NCBI RefSeq assembly: GCF_016545825.1
Contig: NC_052618.1
Span: 10,655,398-10,719,397 of the forward strand
From: Eucalyptus grandis
Taxonomy: Eukaryota; Streptophyta; Magnoliopsida; Myrtales; Myrtaceae
DNA length: 64,000 nt
Direction of reading: 5' to 3'
Shown here one piece after another: positions 23,496 to 33,264 of the stretch (position 1 is its first letter; each line of letters opens with the position of its first letter). Both the position numbers and the translations under genes were made by a program. The notes under the pieces were generated by a model. It had not been told where the DNA came from and did not search any database. It was given only the letters and a program-made list of their open reading frames with translations.

Positions 23496-25608
23496 TGTTG
23501 ACACCTAAATTTTGATTAGGTTTTTTAAATTAGGCCTTAGTCTCTTTCAATTTTTGTTTTTCCTTCAAACAATAATAAATAATAAAAACAACAAAAAATA
23601 GTAAAAACAAACAAAAACAAAAAGAAAAGCAAAAGCCTAACCCCTCTCCTCTTTTCTTTTCCTTCGTGCAGGTCCGCGAGGCCCATCCGCGACCTAACCC
23701 GACCCGATCCCCTCTTTCTCCTTTGTCTTCTTCCTCCCATCTTCTTCTTCCTTCCTCCTTCTTCCGCCTCTGCAAGACACACGTGGCGACGAAGACGCGC
23801 TCAAGCACAACCTACAACAGAGAGAGGAGCGTAGGCCAGTGGCTGAGAGGACGCAACATTGAAGGTGAGCATGCCTCCATGGAAGGGGGAAGATTTGACG
23901 CCGGTTCAGCCGCACCCAGGGCCGGTTGGCGTGCGAGGGTCAACGGCCGAACCTCTGTTGACCGGCCTCCTCCTCGCCTATAAATAGAGGAGCACCTCCG
24001 TCGACGAAAACACATTGTGAGCTCCGAGATCTTCCCACTGAGAGACTTCGGGGGAGGAATCGAAGAGCGAGTGAGAGAGGAGGCGGGTCGTGAGCTTAAA
24101 CGACCTCCCACCAAGAGACATCAGGGGAGGCCGCCAGCGAGCAAACCTGCAGAGAGAGAGGGAGATCGAGTCGCAGTCCTTGGACACCCCACTAAGAGAC
24201 TTCAGGGGGGTCTGAGGACTCGCAGTTGCGGATCCGAGCCACGCCGAAGGAGAAAGCAAAGATCCGAGGGAGAGAGAGGGTAACCGGTGCTGGATCTGGC
24301 CAGATCTGACCGTCCAGGATCCACCGTCGCCGTCGTTGTCCGCCGCGGCCGTCCTCGTCAGTCTGTCCTTGCCCTTGTTGCCATCGCTCGTCTCCGTCGT
24401 TGCCGCCTTCAATCGATCTAGCATTGTCGCCGTCGCCGCCTTCAATCGATCTAGCATTGTCGCTGTTGCCGCCCTTGTTCGAGGAAAGGTAAAAAGCCTG
24501 TTGCCGTCACCTTTGCCATTCATCGCAACTGTTTTCAGCTAACCTAGCCGCCATCGCCATCGCCGTTGTCACCCTCATTGTTGCCGTCACCACCGTAGTC
24601 ACCATCGCCGCCGTAACGCCTCGGTTCCCATCCTCTGCGCCGCGGATTCGCAAACCCTGGGTTTGCGATTTCCCGGGTCGCGATTCGGGTCGGTTTGGGT
24701 AGGGTTTCACAGGGGAGCTGGGTTGTGGAGCGGGTTGTTGGAGCGGGTCGTCGGGCCGGGCCGGGTGTCCCCGAACGCTCGGCCACGATGCCGTTTTTTT
24801 TATAAAAAAAAAAAAAGTCGGGCCCTCGTTGTGGGCCGTCCGCGTTCGGGTTGCCGGCCGGGTCGGACCCAACCCGCGGATTTGACCGGGTCAGCTTTTT
24901 AATTTTTATTTTAAATAATATTTTAAATAAATAATTTATTTAAAAAAATCAAAAATGATTTATTTTCAAAAAAATTTTTATTTTCCAAAAAATCGAGAAA
25001 AATAAAAATAATTTATTTTCCAAAAATGTTGAAAAATATTAAAAAATATTTTGTTTTCCGAAAAATAAATAAAAAATAAAAATATTCCATGTTTTCCAAA
25101 AAATGCCAAAAATCCAAATAAAGCCAAAAATGAAAAAGTTTCAGAAAAAGCCAAAAAGACTTGTATTTTTCAAAAATTACAAAAAATCCAAAAAAAAATC
25201 CATTTTATGTCAAAAAAATTTAGAAAAAGACCCAAAAAATGTTTTCCTCCCCACAAGTGCATGGAAAATCCCTCAAACATCCAAAACACCTCAGGATTTA
25301 AACAAGATTAGGTACCGAAAGGGCATTAGTGATTAACTAGTGTAATCAAGTCCCCAATCCTAATTTCTCTGGTTGCGCAGGAGTGAGTATTTCTCCCGAT
25401 ACTTCACTTGGGTTTCTAATCAACCCACCCCAAATCGATTAGTGGTAACTCCATTTTAAAAATTGATTTACAGGTTAAAAAACTCAGACTATTAAAGTCG
25501 TGAATTGGTGGACTTGGGAGAGTCCGGGCATAATTAATTTCAGCCGAGCCATTAGCCTCCTTAGGCGCTCATACCCGATTTCGGGTGCAGAAAAAAGAGG
25601 TCGCGACA
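23496..25608 (+). repeat. 3' LTR
   Basis: About 2.11 kb with the same termini as the 5' LTR. It differs by indels, including an inserted pyrimidine-rich stretch near 23725-23765 and a duplicated TCAATCGATCTAGCATTGTC unit near 24410-24460. The TATA box is at 23979-23986. Confidence 0.9.
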
Positions 25609-25848
25609 GAAGGTTACCAATTTGGCACAGCGAGGGCATGCGTAAGCAAAGTGGTATTGTTCTCAAAGAGACTTCAGTCTAGTCGTAGTGCTTCCAGCAG
25701 TTTCTATATAGCTTATCAAAACCTTGCAGAAAAATTATTTATGGTCAACATGATAGAATGAAGTATGAGCATGACATTGCTCGATGCCCCAAAGTATATC
25801 ATACAGAGGTATAATCATCAAAGCAATCTTCTACACCATGATACGTTA
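25609..25848 (-). pseudogene. Third ASHR1 copy, right piece with exon 8
   Basis: Exon 8 equivalent is 25722-25618 (105 bp, same length as in the intact gene). It contains an in-frame TGA in place of the Arg codon after KSL. A Cys of the post-SET cluster is also changed to Tyr (HFAYACPRC against HFACACPRC). Similarity to intron 7 ends near 25848. It lies in tandem with the second copy and is non-functional. Confidence 0.88.
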
Positions 25849-25915
25849 GTGGTTTCGATTAAAAAAAAAAAAATGTTGGGATAGCAAATTTTTAAAAATC
25901 AGACTAAATACACAT

Positions 25916-25978
25916 GCAATGTACGTGCGATAAACGTGCAACATACGTGCGATATACGTGCAACGTACGTGCGATATA
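25916..25978. repeat. Short tandem array of ACGTGCGATA/ACGTGCAAC units
   Basis: About six 10-bp half-units rich in ACGTGC. A shorter version occurs at 30384-30415. ACGT-core motifs can bind bZIP factors, but nothing here shows a regulatory role. Confidence 0.6.
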
Positions 25979-25984
25979 ATTTCT

Positions 25985-26290
25985 CGAAGAAAATGATGGG
26001 GTAGATGTGTTAGGAGCCCACGCATCTTCCCCATTGTCTTCCAGCTCTATCTCGTGTGCTCCCAACACATCTTCACTAGCCTCCACATCCTCTTCTTGCT
26101 GGTCGACTAGTCCCAACCCATCTTCCCCATTCTCTCATTCTTCTGCTTCATTGAACATCCGCAACAAGAATGTCCGGTAGCTATCATTTATCCCAAATGG
26201 CTCTTCATTCTCTCATTCTTCTCCTTCACTAAACATTTGCAACAAGAATGCCCAGTAGCTATCATCCGTTCCAAATGGCACTCAATGTCC
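25985..26290 (-). pseudogene. Unidentified coding-like repeat units (DDSYxxFLLxMF)
   Basis: On the minus strand two units read TDDSYWAFLLQMFSEGEE and GINDSYRTFLLRMFNEAEE, followed by an acidic tail VDQQEEDVEASEDVLGAHE. A stop lies between the second unit and the tail. The same arrangement recurs at 27880-28165. I do not recognise the family. Confidence 0.4.
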
Positions 26291-26689
26291 ATGGCAGCTA
26301 CTATATGGAATGAAAAGTCGAGAGAGCAAATCGGTATGGACATAGGATATGGATAACTATGCATAATACACATGAAAAGAGAGGAAAATATAGTTTTAAG
26401 GATCGACTATTCTCAAATGAAGCTATTCAAGGTAAGATCAGACAAGATTAAAACAAAAGGATGAGCACGACATCCCGAAACTAGACATAGATCTCGCAAA
26501 TGAAAGAAGTCTCTGCTTTGAAGAATCGGCACTTCTCAAATAGACCGTGCAGTCTTCCGCATTACATTGGGACAAGCTAGGTTCCATCGCCCCAAAAAAA
26601 AAAAAAAAACCTTCATTATCTTGCCTACTCCCGCCATGATCATTTTTACACGTTAGTTGTTTCAATTTTCCAAAAAGTGTTGGGATAGC
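26291..26689. other. Spacer without recognisable features
   Basis: Mixed AT-rich sequence with a poly-A run near 26594. It ends where TGTTGGGATAGCATCAGACC repeats a start-like sequence also found at 25873. Confidence 0.4.
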
Positions 26690-26714
26690 ATCAGACCGAA
26701 TACATGTACAATGT

Positions 26715-27538
26715 ATGTGCGATGATGAGCCACTACGGCGATTCTGACATGTCGAAAACTATGAAGGCAACCTCGAGTATAGCTGAGGGGATTGCTCCAG
26801 CGAAAAGCATCGCATGCCATGCATATTGGAGGAAGAGTTTGGAGACGATATAATTTGATAGATTGCCAAAAAGAGTGCCAACGCTAATACGCACCTAAAT
26901 GATGGAAACAAAAAAATGAAAAAGATGCCACAAAATTAGAAAGGGAAAAAATGAAATGAAAATAAATAAGTACCTCAGGAAATGAGATCAGGATGCCACG
27001 GGAGAAGGCAGGGGAGATCTCGGTCGCATAGACTGGGGCAATGTCAAGGCAAAGCTCACGTCGAGGCTGGCCAAAGAGCGGCCGGCTAGCAACATGACAT
27101 AACTTTTGGCCGAACCCATAATGACGGCCCAACGAAATATATGGCCCCCGCCATCACAATTGTGCAACGGCGACCAAACTAATCAGAAATCAGTGTTGCT
27201 AACACCAACCCAAGCAATGAGAACACAGCAAGGATGCCCGTCACGAGCTGAAGCAGCAAATCGCTTGGAGCCAGGTCCGTCTTGATATATGGCGCAAACC
27301 CGCTCATTAGCAGTTGAACTGCCAAAATTCAAAAAATAATAATAATGAGAAAATCTATTTGCAAAAAAGTACACCAAAATCACTAGACTAACGGTCTTCC
27401 CTTCACAATATTGAACAAAAGAGAGACTAACCATAAGCTAGCGAAATGGTGGTCAAAGATGCAGCTAAGGCGTAAACTGTGGCATACTTGTTCGGAAGCA
27501 GCCTCGCCAGAGGATCGAAGTCCTCAATCCTTCCTTGT
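26715..27538 (-). pseudogene. Polyol/monosaccharide transporter-like pseudogene (5' exons)
   Basis: Exon-like pieces on the minus strand are 27538-27432, 27318-26974 and from 26894 down to about 26715. They read NKYATVYALAASLTTISLAYG, then LLMSGFAPYIKTDL, FGRRCTIVMAGAIYFVG, IAPVYATEISPAFSRGILIS and FPEV, then VRISVGTLFGNLSNYIVSKL and AWHAMLFAGAIPSAILEV. This is the order seen in plant polyol transporters (PLT type). A TAG replaces the residue before FGRR, a frameshift follows AIYFVG, and another TAG follows SESP. No start codon or C-terminal half is seen. Confidence 0.8.
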
Positions 27539-27544
27539 CTAGCA

Positions 27545-27830
27545 ATGAACTAATGAATAAAGATCAGCTAAGGTATCATTATCTGTCTAAGTAGTGACTC
27601 AATCCACAAGCTTCAAACGAGAGGCATGATAAAAGAATATCGTATAAAATTTCATAAGTTATGATATTCGATCGCTAAAAGTTAAATTAGGCAATGAACA
27701 ATTAAGAGATAACAGCCCTTAATAACCTCACTCTAATCTATTGTTGCTATTGCAATTGATTTGTTTATTCTATTCAAATATATGTTATACCACGCCCTTG
27801 CTCTTTCCACTATCCACTATACTAAAAATC
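27545..27830. other. Spacer upstream of the polyol transporter-like fragment
   Basis: AT-rich sequence with no open frame or repeat that I recognise. It may be former promoter or intron DNA. Confidence 0.3.
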
Positions 27831-27879
27831 AATGTTCACTGTACCGATACTCAATTGATACTTGTTTTATAAAAAATAA

Positions 27880-28165
27880 AGAGTGAGATATCAAAACGAA
27901 CTGATCAGGATGATCATTATCGGCTAGAGGAGGAGCCAATGCATCTCCCCCATCGTCTTCTAGTTCTATCTCTATCCCGTGTGCTCCGAAAGCCTCCACA
28001 TCCTCTTCTTGCTGGTGTCCGGACCCATCTCTCCCATTCTCTCTTTCTTCTCCTTCATGGAACATCTACAACAAAAATGTCTGGTAGCTATCGTCTGGCT
28101 CTTCATCTCCTTCATTGAACATTCGCAACAGAAATTGCCGATAGCTATCATCCATCCCAAATGGC
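27880..28165 (-). pseudogene. Second copy of the DDSYxxFLLxMF repeat units
   Basis: The minus strand reads GMDDSYRQFLLRMFNEGDEE, DDSYQTFLLQMFHEGEERE and then an acidic tail HQQEEDVEAFGAHGIEIELE. It parallels 25985-26290, so the two copies bracket the polyol transporter-like fragment. Family unknown. Confidence 0.4.
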
Positions 28166-28199
28166 TAACAATCCATCCACTCAAGTGTAGGGATGACAA

Positions 28200-28827
28200 G
28201 CGATTTTAAGAGAACAATGCTGCAAAAAAAATCGAGATTATTTCCTTTTTTATTTTCACGAATTTTATTTTAAATGATGATAATATCCGAACAAGGGTCC
28301 AACCTAATTCACATAAGTGCAGCACTGCCATAATTCGAATGAAGCATAGAAATGAAAAACATCAGCATTCCGCAAATAAGTCCAGCCACAATACTCCAGT
28401 AGCACATGCCGAGTGAAGATGAGTTTCCTCTCCTACAAGAGATTCCAAATGGGAATCTTCATTTAGCTACACAGTTGAACGAGGATGGCCGCACGGCAAA
28501 ACGTGTGCTGCTTTTATTACCAAGCGTCCCTTTTTTTTTATTTTTTGCTCTATGGTGGATTACATGAAATTGAAAGGAGTCCAAAAACAATTCCGAGCCC
28601 CGTTAATCAATTTTGAAATGATTATTTAAAATATATAGAAGAAAAAAACGGAGGGACAAGACGGATTACCCGGATCCAGTCACTGGGCTTCTTTTTTGGG
28701 GGGAATGGGCTGGGCTCAAATCCTATTTTCACGCCGCCTCGTCTTTATAGTCGGCAACACTCTCTCTGCGCTCCAGAACGCTCCAAAACTCTCTAGGTCG
28801 CCGAAGATATGCCGCTCGTCGCTGTTA
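28200..28827. other. Spacer leading into a GC-rich tandem region
   Basis: AT-rich at first. From about 28735 it changes to GCCGCCTCGTCTTTATAGTCG and CTAGGTCGCCGAAGATATGC, the first unit of a short tandem repeat continued after the MITE at 29455. Confidence 0.4.
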
Positions 28828-29451
28828 GGGGCGCGCATGACAACTATTATGTTTCAGAAATAGTTTCTGGAACATAAATAAAATTTTCTATTTCTATTTC
28901 TAGAAGAGTTTCTAAGCAAAAATAACCATTTGATAACGATACAAAATTTATACTCTAAAAATAGAAATTCATTTGATAACGACACAAAATTTCTTTCTTT
29001 CGGACTGGCGGACCGGCGAATAGCGGTGACGGACGGCGGTTGGTGACCGGCGGCGGTGGTGACCGGCGATGGCGGCGGCTATGACCGGCGGTGGTGGTGA
29101 CCGGTGGCGGCAGCAGCCGGCGATCAACGGTGGCAACGGCTGGCGGTGGCCAGCTACCGACGGCAGCGGGGGCCGACGAGCGGCTGGCAACCGACGGACG
29201 GTGGTTGGCAGCAACGGATGAAAGACCGGTTGATGGACAATGGGAAAAATTTTTATTTCTCATTTCTATTTCAGAAATAGAGAAGTAAAAATTTCTACTT
29301 CTGATTTCTATTCCAAACCTATTTTGGAATAGAAATCTATTCCATAAATAAAAAAACGGAATAAATTTATCAAACGGATTTCTATTCCGGAAACAGGTTT
29401 AGAATAGAAAATTTGTTTCTGGAACATAAATAGGCAGTTGTCATGCACCCC
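28828..29451. mobile_element. Harbinger-type MITE
   Basis: Terminal inverted repeats begin GGGGCGCGCATGACAACT on the left and, read inward from the right, GGGGTGCATGACAACT. They extend through TTATGTTCCAGAAAC-like sequence. The flanking trinucleotide TTA (28825-28827 and 29452-29454) fits PIF/Harbinger target choice. The core is a GC-rich degenerate GGCGGTGGTGACC repeat. There is no transposase. It sits inside the short tandem array around it. Confidence 0.85.
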
Positions 29452-29454
29452 TTA

Positions 29455-29540
29455 GGTCGCCGAAGGTACGGCACTCGTCCGCTGCTAGGTCGCTGAAGGT
29501 ATGCCGCTCGTCGCTGCTAGGTCACCGAAGGTACGCCGCC
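29455..29540 (+). repeat. Short tandem repeat (~33 bp) interrupted by the MITE
   Basis: Units of CTAGGTCGCCGAAGGTATGC plus CGCTCGTCGCTG occur before the MITE (from 28793), three times here, and again at 30611-30690. Confidence 0.7.
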
Positions 29541-31378
29541 CCCTCACCACGCTCCCCCCGCAACAAACGCGTTGCGGCCTCCGTCCTCGTCGCCGGGCGG
29601 CGGCAGCGTCGCTGTTCTTCTCGCAGTTGCTGGCCTACAACGCTAGCGGCTACAACGACAGCGACAAGATCGATCCAGACACGATGCTAGCTCCTCCAAA
29701 AAAAACCCCTAAAACCCTCTCTCTCTTCAACGGCAGCCTTGGCAATGCGTTTGGTCCGCTTCAGTTTGGCTTCAGTTCGTGCGAGTTGTCCAGTTCGTGC
29801 ATGTTTTCTTTCCTGTACCCAGAGTACCCGCTTCTCTTAGAGCTAGGGCTTCGGCAACCCACACGGAGAAAGCAGAGATTGCCTTCGCGAAGCCATGAAG
29901 GAGAACGCTGGCTTCATTTCTACATACTCCAGCTACCAATTTGGCCTTGGATGATTCACACCAGGAGCAGTCGACGTTAATTTTTATCTCGTTTGCTGAA
30001 GGTGGGTTCCAGTTCAGCTCTGTTCGTGGGACTTCTAGTGATTCTCTTCCACATTTCTTCCCCCGCAGGTTCCATCTCTTGAAGAGTGCTGCTGTGATGG
30101 TTGTTTCTTCGTGAGTTGTGGATGGGTCGGGCTTTCGCCCTTGGAAGACCGAAGCATTTCAACTTTTCCAAATCTGCCACAAAACAGCAGTAAACAGGGC
30201 TTTCAAGTGTTGATCCGCCCGTGAGGTGAGCACCTTCTCATGAAGAGCCTTTCTGTAAGTCTTCCCAATTATTTTGTATCTCTCTTGGTGGTTGTGTCAT
30301 TCTATAATATCTTATTTGGCAGGTTGTTCTATGTCATTGGATGAGAAGATTGGACGTGATCATTATTATGGCTGTGTATATGATGTACGTGCGATAAACA
30401 TGCAACGTACGTGCACGATTGAAGAAAATGATGGGGAAGATGTGTTTGGAGTAATTGATAAAATGGGTTGGAAAAAGGGTTGGAATAGATTTTTATTCCA
30501 GAAATTAAAAAAAAATGGAATAAGTTTATCAAACGGATTTCTATTCCAGAAACAGGTCTGCAATAGAAAAATTATTTCTAGAACAGAAATAGGCAGTTGT
30601 CATGCACCCCCTAGGTTGTCGAAGGTACGGCGCTCGCTAGGTCACCAAAGGTACACCGCTCGTCGCTACTAGGTCGCCGAAGGTACTCCACCCCCTCACC
30701 GCGCTCCCCCCGCAGCAACCGCGTTGCGGCCTCCGTCCTCATTTCCGGCGGCCGCGGCGGCGGCGTCACTGTTCTTCTCGCGGTCGCTAGCCTAGAACGC
30801 CGGCAGCTACAACGATGGCGACAAGATCGATCCGGACACGGTGCTAGCTCCTCCAAAAAAAAACCCCTAAAACCCTCTCTCTCTCTCTTCAACGGCAGCC
30901 TTGGCGATGCGCTTGGTCGGCTTTCGGTGAGCCCTTGCCGCCCCCTCGCCGCACTCCCCCCGCACCAACTACACTGCGGCCTCCGTCCTCGTCGCCGACG
31001 GCAGCGGTGTCGCTGTTCTTCTCGCGGTCGCTGGCCTACAACACCAGCAGCTACAATGATGGTGACAAGATCGATCCGGACACGGTGCTAGCTCCTCCAA
31101 AAAAAACCCCTAAAACCCTCTCTCTCTCTTCAATGGCAGCCTTGGCGATGCGCTTGGTCCACTTCCAGTGAGCCCTCGCCGCACTCCCCCCGCAGCCCCC
31201 ATGCTGCAGCCTCCGTCCTCGTCACTGGCGGCGGCGGCGGCATCACTGTTCTTCTCGCAGTCGCTGGCCTACAACACTAGCGGCTACAACGACGACGACA
31301 AGATCGATCCGGACACGGTGCTAGCTCCTCCAAAAAACCCCTAAAACCCTCTCTCTCTCTCTCTTCAACGGCAGCCTT
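29541..31378 (+). repeat. Array of 5'-leader-like units, four copies
   Basis: Copies begin near 29541, 30695, 30945 and 31170. Each contains CGCACTCCCCCCGCA-like sequence, GGCCTCCGTCCTCGTC, CTGTTCTTCTCGC, TACAACGA, AAGATCGATCCGGACACGGT, CCTCCAAAAA, CCCTAAAACCCTCTCTCTC and usually TTCAACGGCAGCCTT. The translated part (SLFFSRSLAYN, DKIDPDTVLAPPKK) is open only over short stretches. The first copy continues into 29745-30180, where another ATG (29895) opens a 19-residue frame. It looks like a duplicated transcript leader or first exon of an unknown gene. Confidence 0.6.
30480..30610. mobile_element. Truncated second copy of the Harbinger-type MITE
   Basis: The right end AGGCAGTTGTCATGCACCCC and the adjoining ATTTCTATTCCAGAAACAGG match 29370-29451. 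The left end is missing. Confidence 0.75.
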
Positions 31379-31929
31379 ATGGTGCAGCTGTACACATGAA
31401 GCTTTAAGACAGAATGAACTCCATCTGAATAGATTGGTGGTTTAGATGATTCAAAAAATGAATACTTGAACTCCAGCTGCTCTCAATGCACGACCTGGCT
31501 TGGTTGAAAATGAGAAAAAAATTTGGAGAAAATCAACATTCTCTACCTAATGGAAATCATATTCAGGTCCTGCTTCCTATTCTTTTTCTACCTCCATTTC
31601 TATCATGGTATTTCATATTTTGCATTATAAGCATATATTCCTCCCCATATAAAGTATACAATTTTATCCTTGTTTGATTGCAAAAGGTGGGAGAGGAGAA
31701 TGATAAGACTTAATGCATGCCTGGCGCCTTAAAAATAGTGATTTCAATCAACTAAGCAACCCTTCGTCTCTATAGTTGCGATTCATTAGCAGCCATTACG
31801 CATGATGAGGATCGCATGTTCAGTTATTCCTTAAGAGTAACTTCTCTGGTTTACATATGACCCAAAACTTGATTTATATGTTTAAATGAGCTTTTGACAT
31901 GTTTTCCCAAAATACATAAAGTACACAAC
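31379..31929. other. Spacer, no gene recognised
   Basis: AT-rich sequence with a few short open frames. I see no family match, repeat boundary or RNA gene. Confidence 0.4.
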
Positions 31930-32800
31930 TCCGACTTTTGGTACACCATTCTGGGAAGATTACGAACCAGCTTCTTAGACGATAGTTTAGCAATCTATTT
32001 CATGCTCACATGTCCAAGCTTGTGACGCCAGGAATATGCTTCATCTTGAATTGATATAAGACATTGAGAGCTCTCTGGACTTATGTCCAGAAGATAAATA
32101 TTACCATGTCTTCGCTCAGTGAAAGATTGAGAGAGGTCTCGACTAACTAGAGAGCAAACATTTTCTTGGAAATTGATTCTAAATCTTGTATCATATAGCT
32201 GGCTTATGCTCAGAAGACTATAATTCAAACTTTTCACCAGAGAAACATTGTTGATGATCAAACTTTCAATTCTTACTATTCCACGTCAAATAATTTTTCT
32301 TTTGCTGTTCCCACTAAACGAAACATTTCCTACTTTTTGTTTTTCTAATTTTACGAAACTGCTTGAATCTCCAGTCATATGTATAGAACAACCATTGATC
32401 AAGTATCATTTGCTTTTCCTTTTAATAGTAACTTACAATCAAAAAGAAATCTCAAATTTTTTTTGGTACTCAAATTTTCCCGGGTCCTGGTGAGTTAGTT
32501 TTAAAAATAGCCTTTGCCCAATCTTTCTTAATAGGTTTCCAAATTTTAGGATATTCATTTTCAAAATGTTCAAATGTTCAGAAATGTTACACTTAAAACA
32601 TTTAAGAGCACTCCAGCCAACAAGTTTTACAAAAACTTTTTGAAAATGATTTTTGTAAGATTTTGGAAGTTTTTGTCTAAGTCTCTCTTTAACTTTAGGA
32701 AAACCGATCAAAAAAGTACTTTCTTGACTCAGACCCAAACCATATTTGTTAAAATAGGTATTTGAGCTGAAAGGATTTTCTCTAAAGTTTTTGATCATTT
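31930..32800 (-). mobile_element. Ty1/copia polyprotein fragment, antisense
   Basis: On the minus strand 32798-32439 reads a basic linker with CFKCNISEH (a remnant of a CCHC knuckle) and PGKFEYQKK. Then comes CSIHMTGD (protease-proximal, usually CSRHMTGD). After it, 32261-31995 reads VKSLNYSLLSISQLYDTRFR and YSWRHKLGHVS, a gag-pre-integrase domain. Stops and frameshifts break it, and no LTRs were found. Confidence 0.75.
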
Positions 32801-33264
32801 AGAATACTTTGTAGAAATATCCGAAATCTTCTTTTTCAAACATTCATTTTCTTTTAAAAGAGAATTAGTATATTCTTTCAAATCATCAAAATCTTTTTTT
32901 TAGATTCTCAAACTTTTCTCTCCAAGAATTATCCCGTTGCTGAGTTTTGAATTTTCTTTCTTTAATTCGGAGATCCTTTTAAAAGAAAATTTGAGGTTCA
33001 AGCAAAGTTCATCTATATATTTAGAAACTTTAATTAGAATTTTTGAATGACTTACTTCAATTTCCTTGTTAGATTCTCGAGTCTATGTCAGTTTGAGTCG
33101 ATTATGAATATGATTATGAGTAAGCCATCAAATAGATATTTGCAAACTCCTCTTCACTTTCCTTGCATTTTGTGTCACTTCAAGTTTCCGCTTTTAGGTT
33201 TTGTTGTATTTTTCATACTTTCATTTCCTTTTCTTTTATTTTTAGCAAAGGACAGTTAGGCTTG
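32801..33264. other. AT-rich flank of the copia fragment
   Basis: Probably more decayed copia sequence. No clear domain. It ends where duplicated block copy 2 starts near 33265. Confidence 0.35.

Larger units (their letters stand above)
13560..25608 (+). mobile_element. 12-kb LTR retrotransposon, gag-only (TR-GAG-like, Tat/Ogre-related)
   Basis: The 5' LTR is 13560-15609 and the 3' LTR is 23496-25608. Both begin TGTTGACACC and end GTCGCGACA. The target-site duplication GAAGG flanks the element (13555-13559 and 25609-25613). The internal 7.9 kb contains a PBS-like site, a decayed gag, about 3.5 kb without coding signal, then a series of minisatellites up to the 3' LTR. I find no protease, reverse transcriptase, RNase H or integrase. 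Gag resembles Tat/Ogre-type Gypsy gag, so mobilisation in trans by an autonomous relative is an inference. The LTRs differ by several indels, so the insertion is not very recent. Confidence 0.9.

Noticed and set aside
29501..29980. 159-codon open frame as a new gene
   Set aside because: Only its first part is shared with the other three leader-like units, where the frame is not conserved. It is better described as part of a repeated leader.
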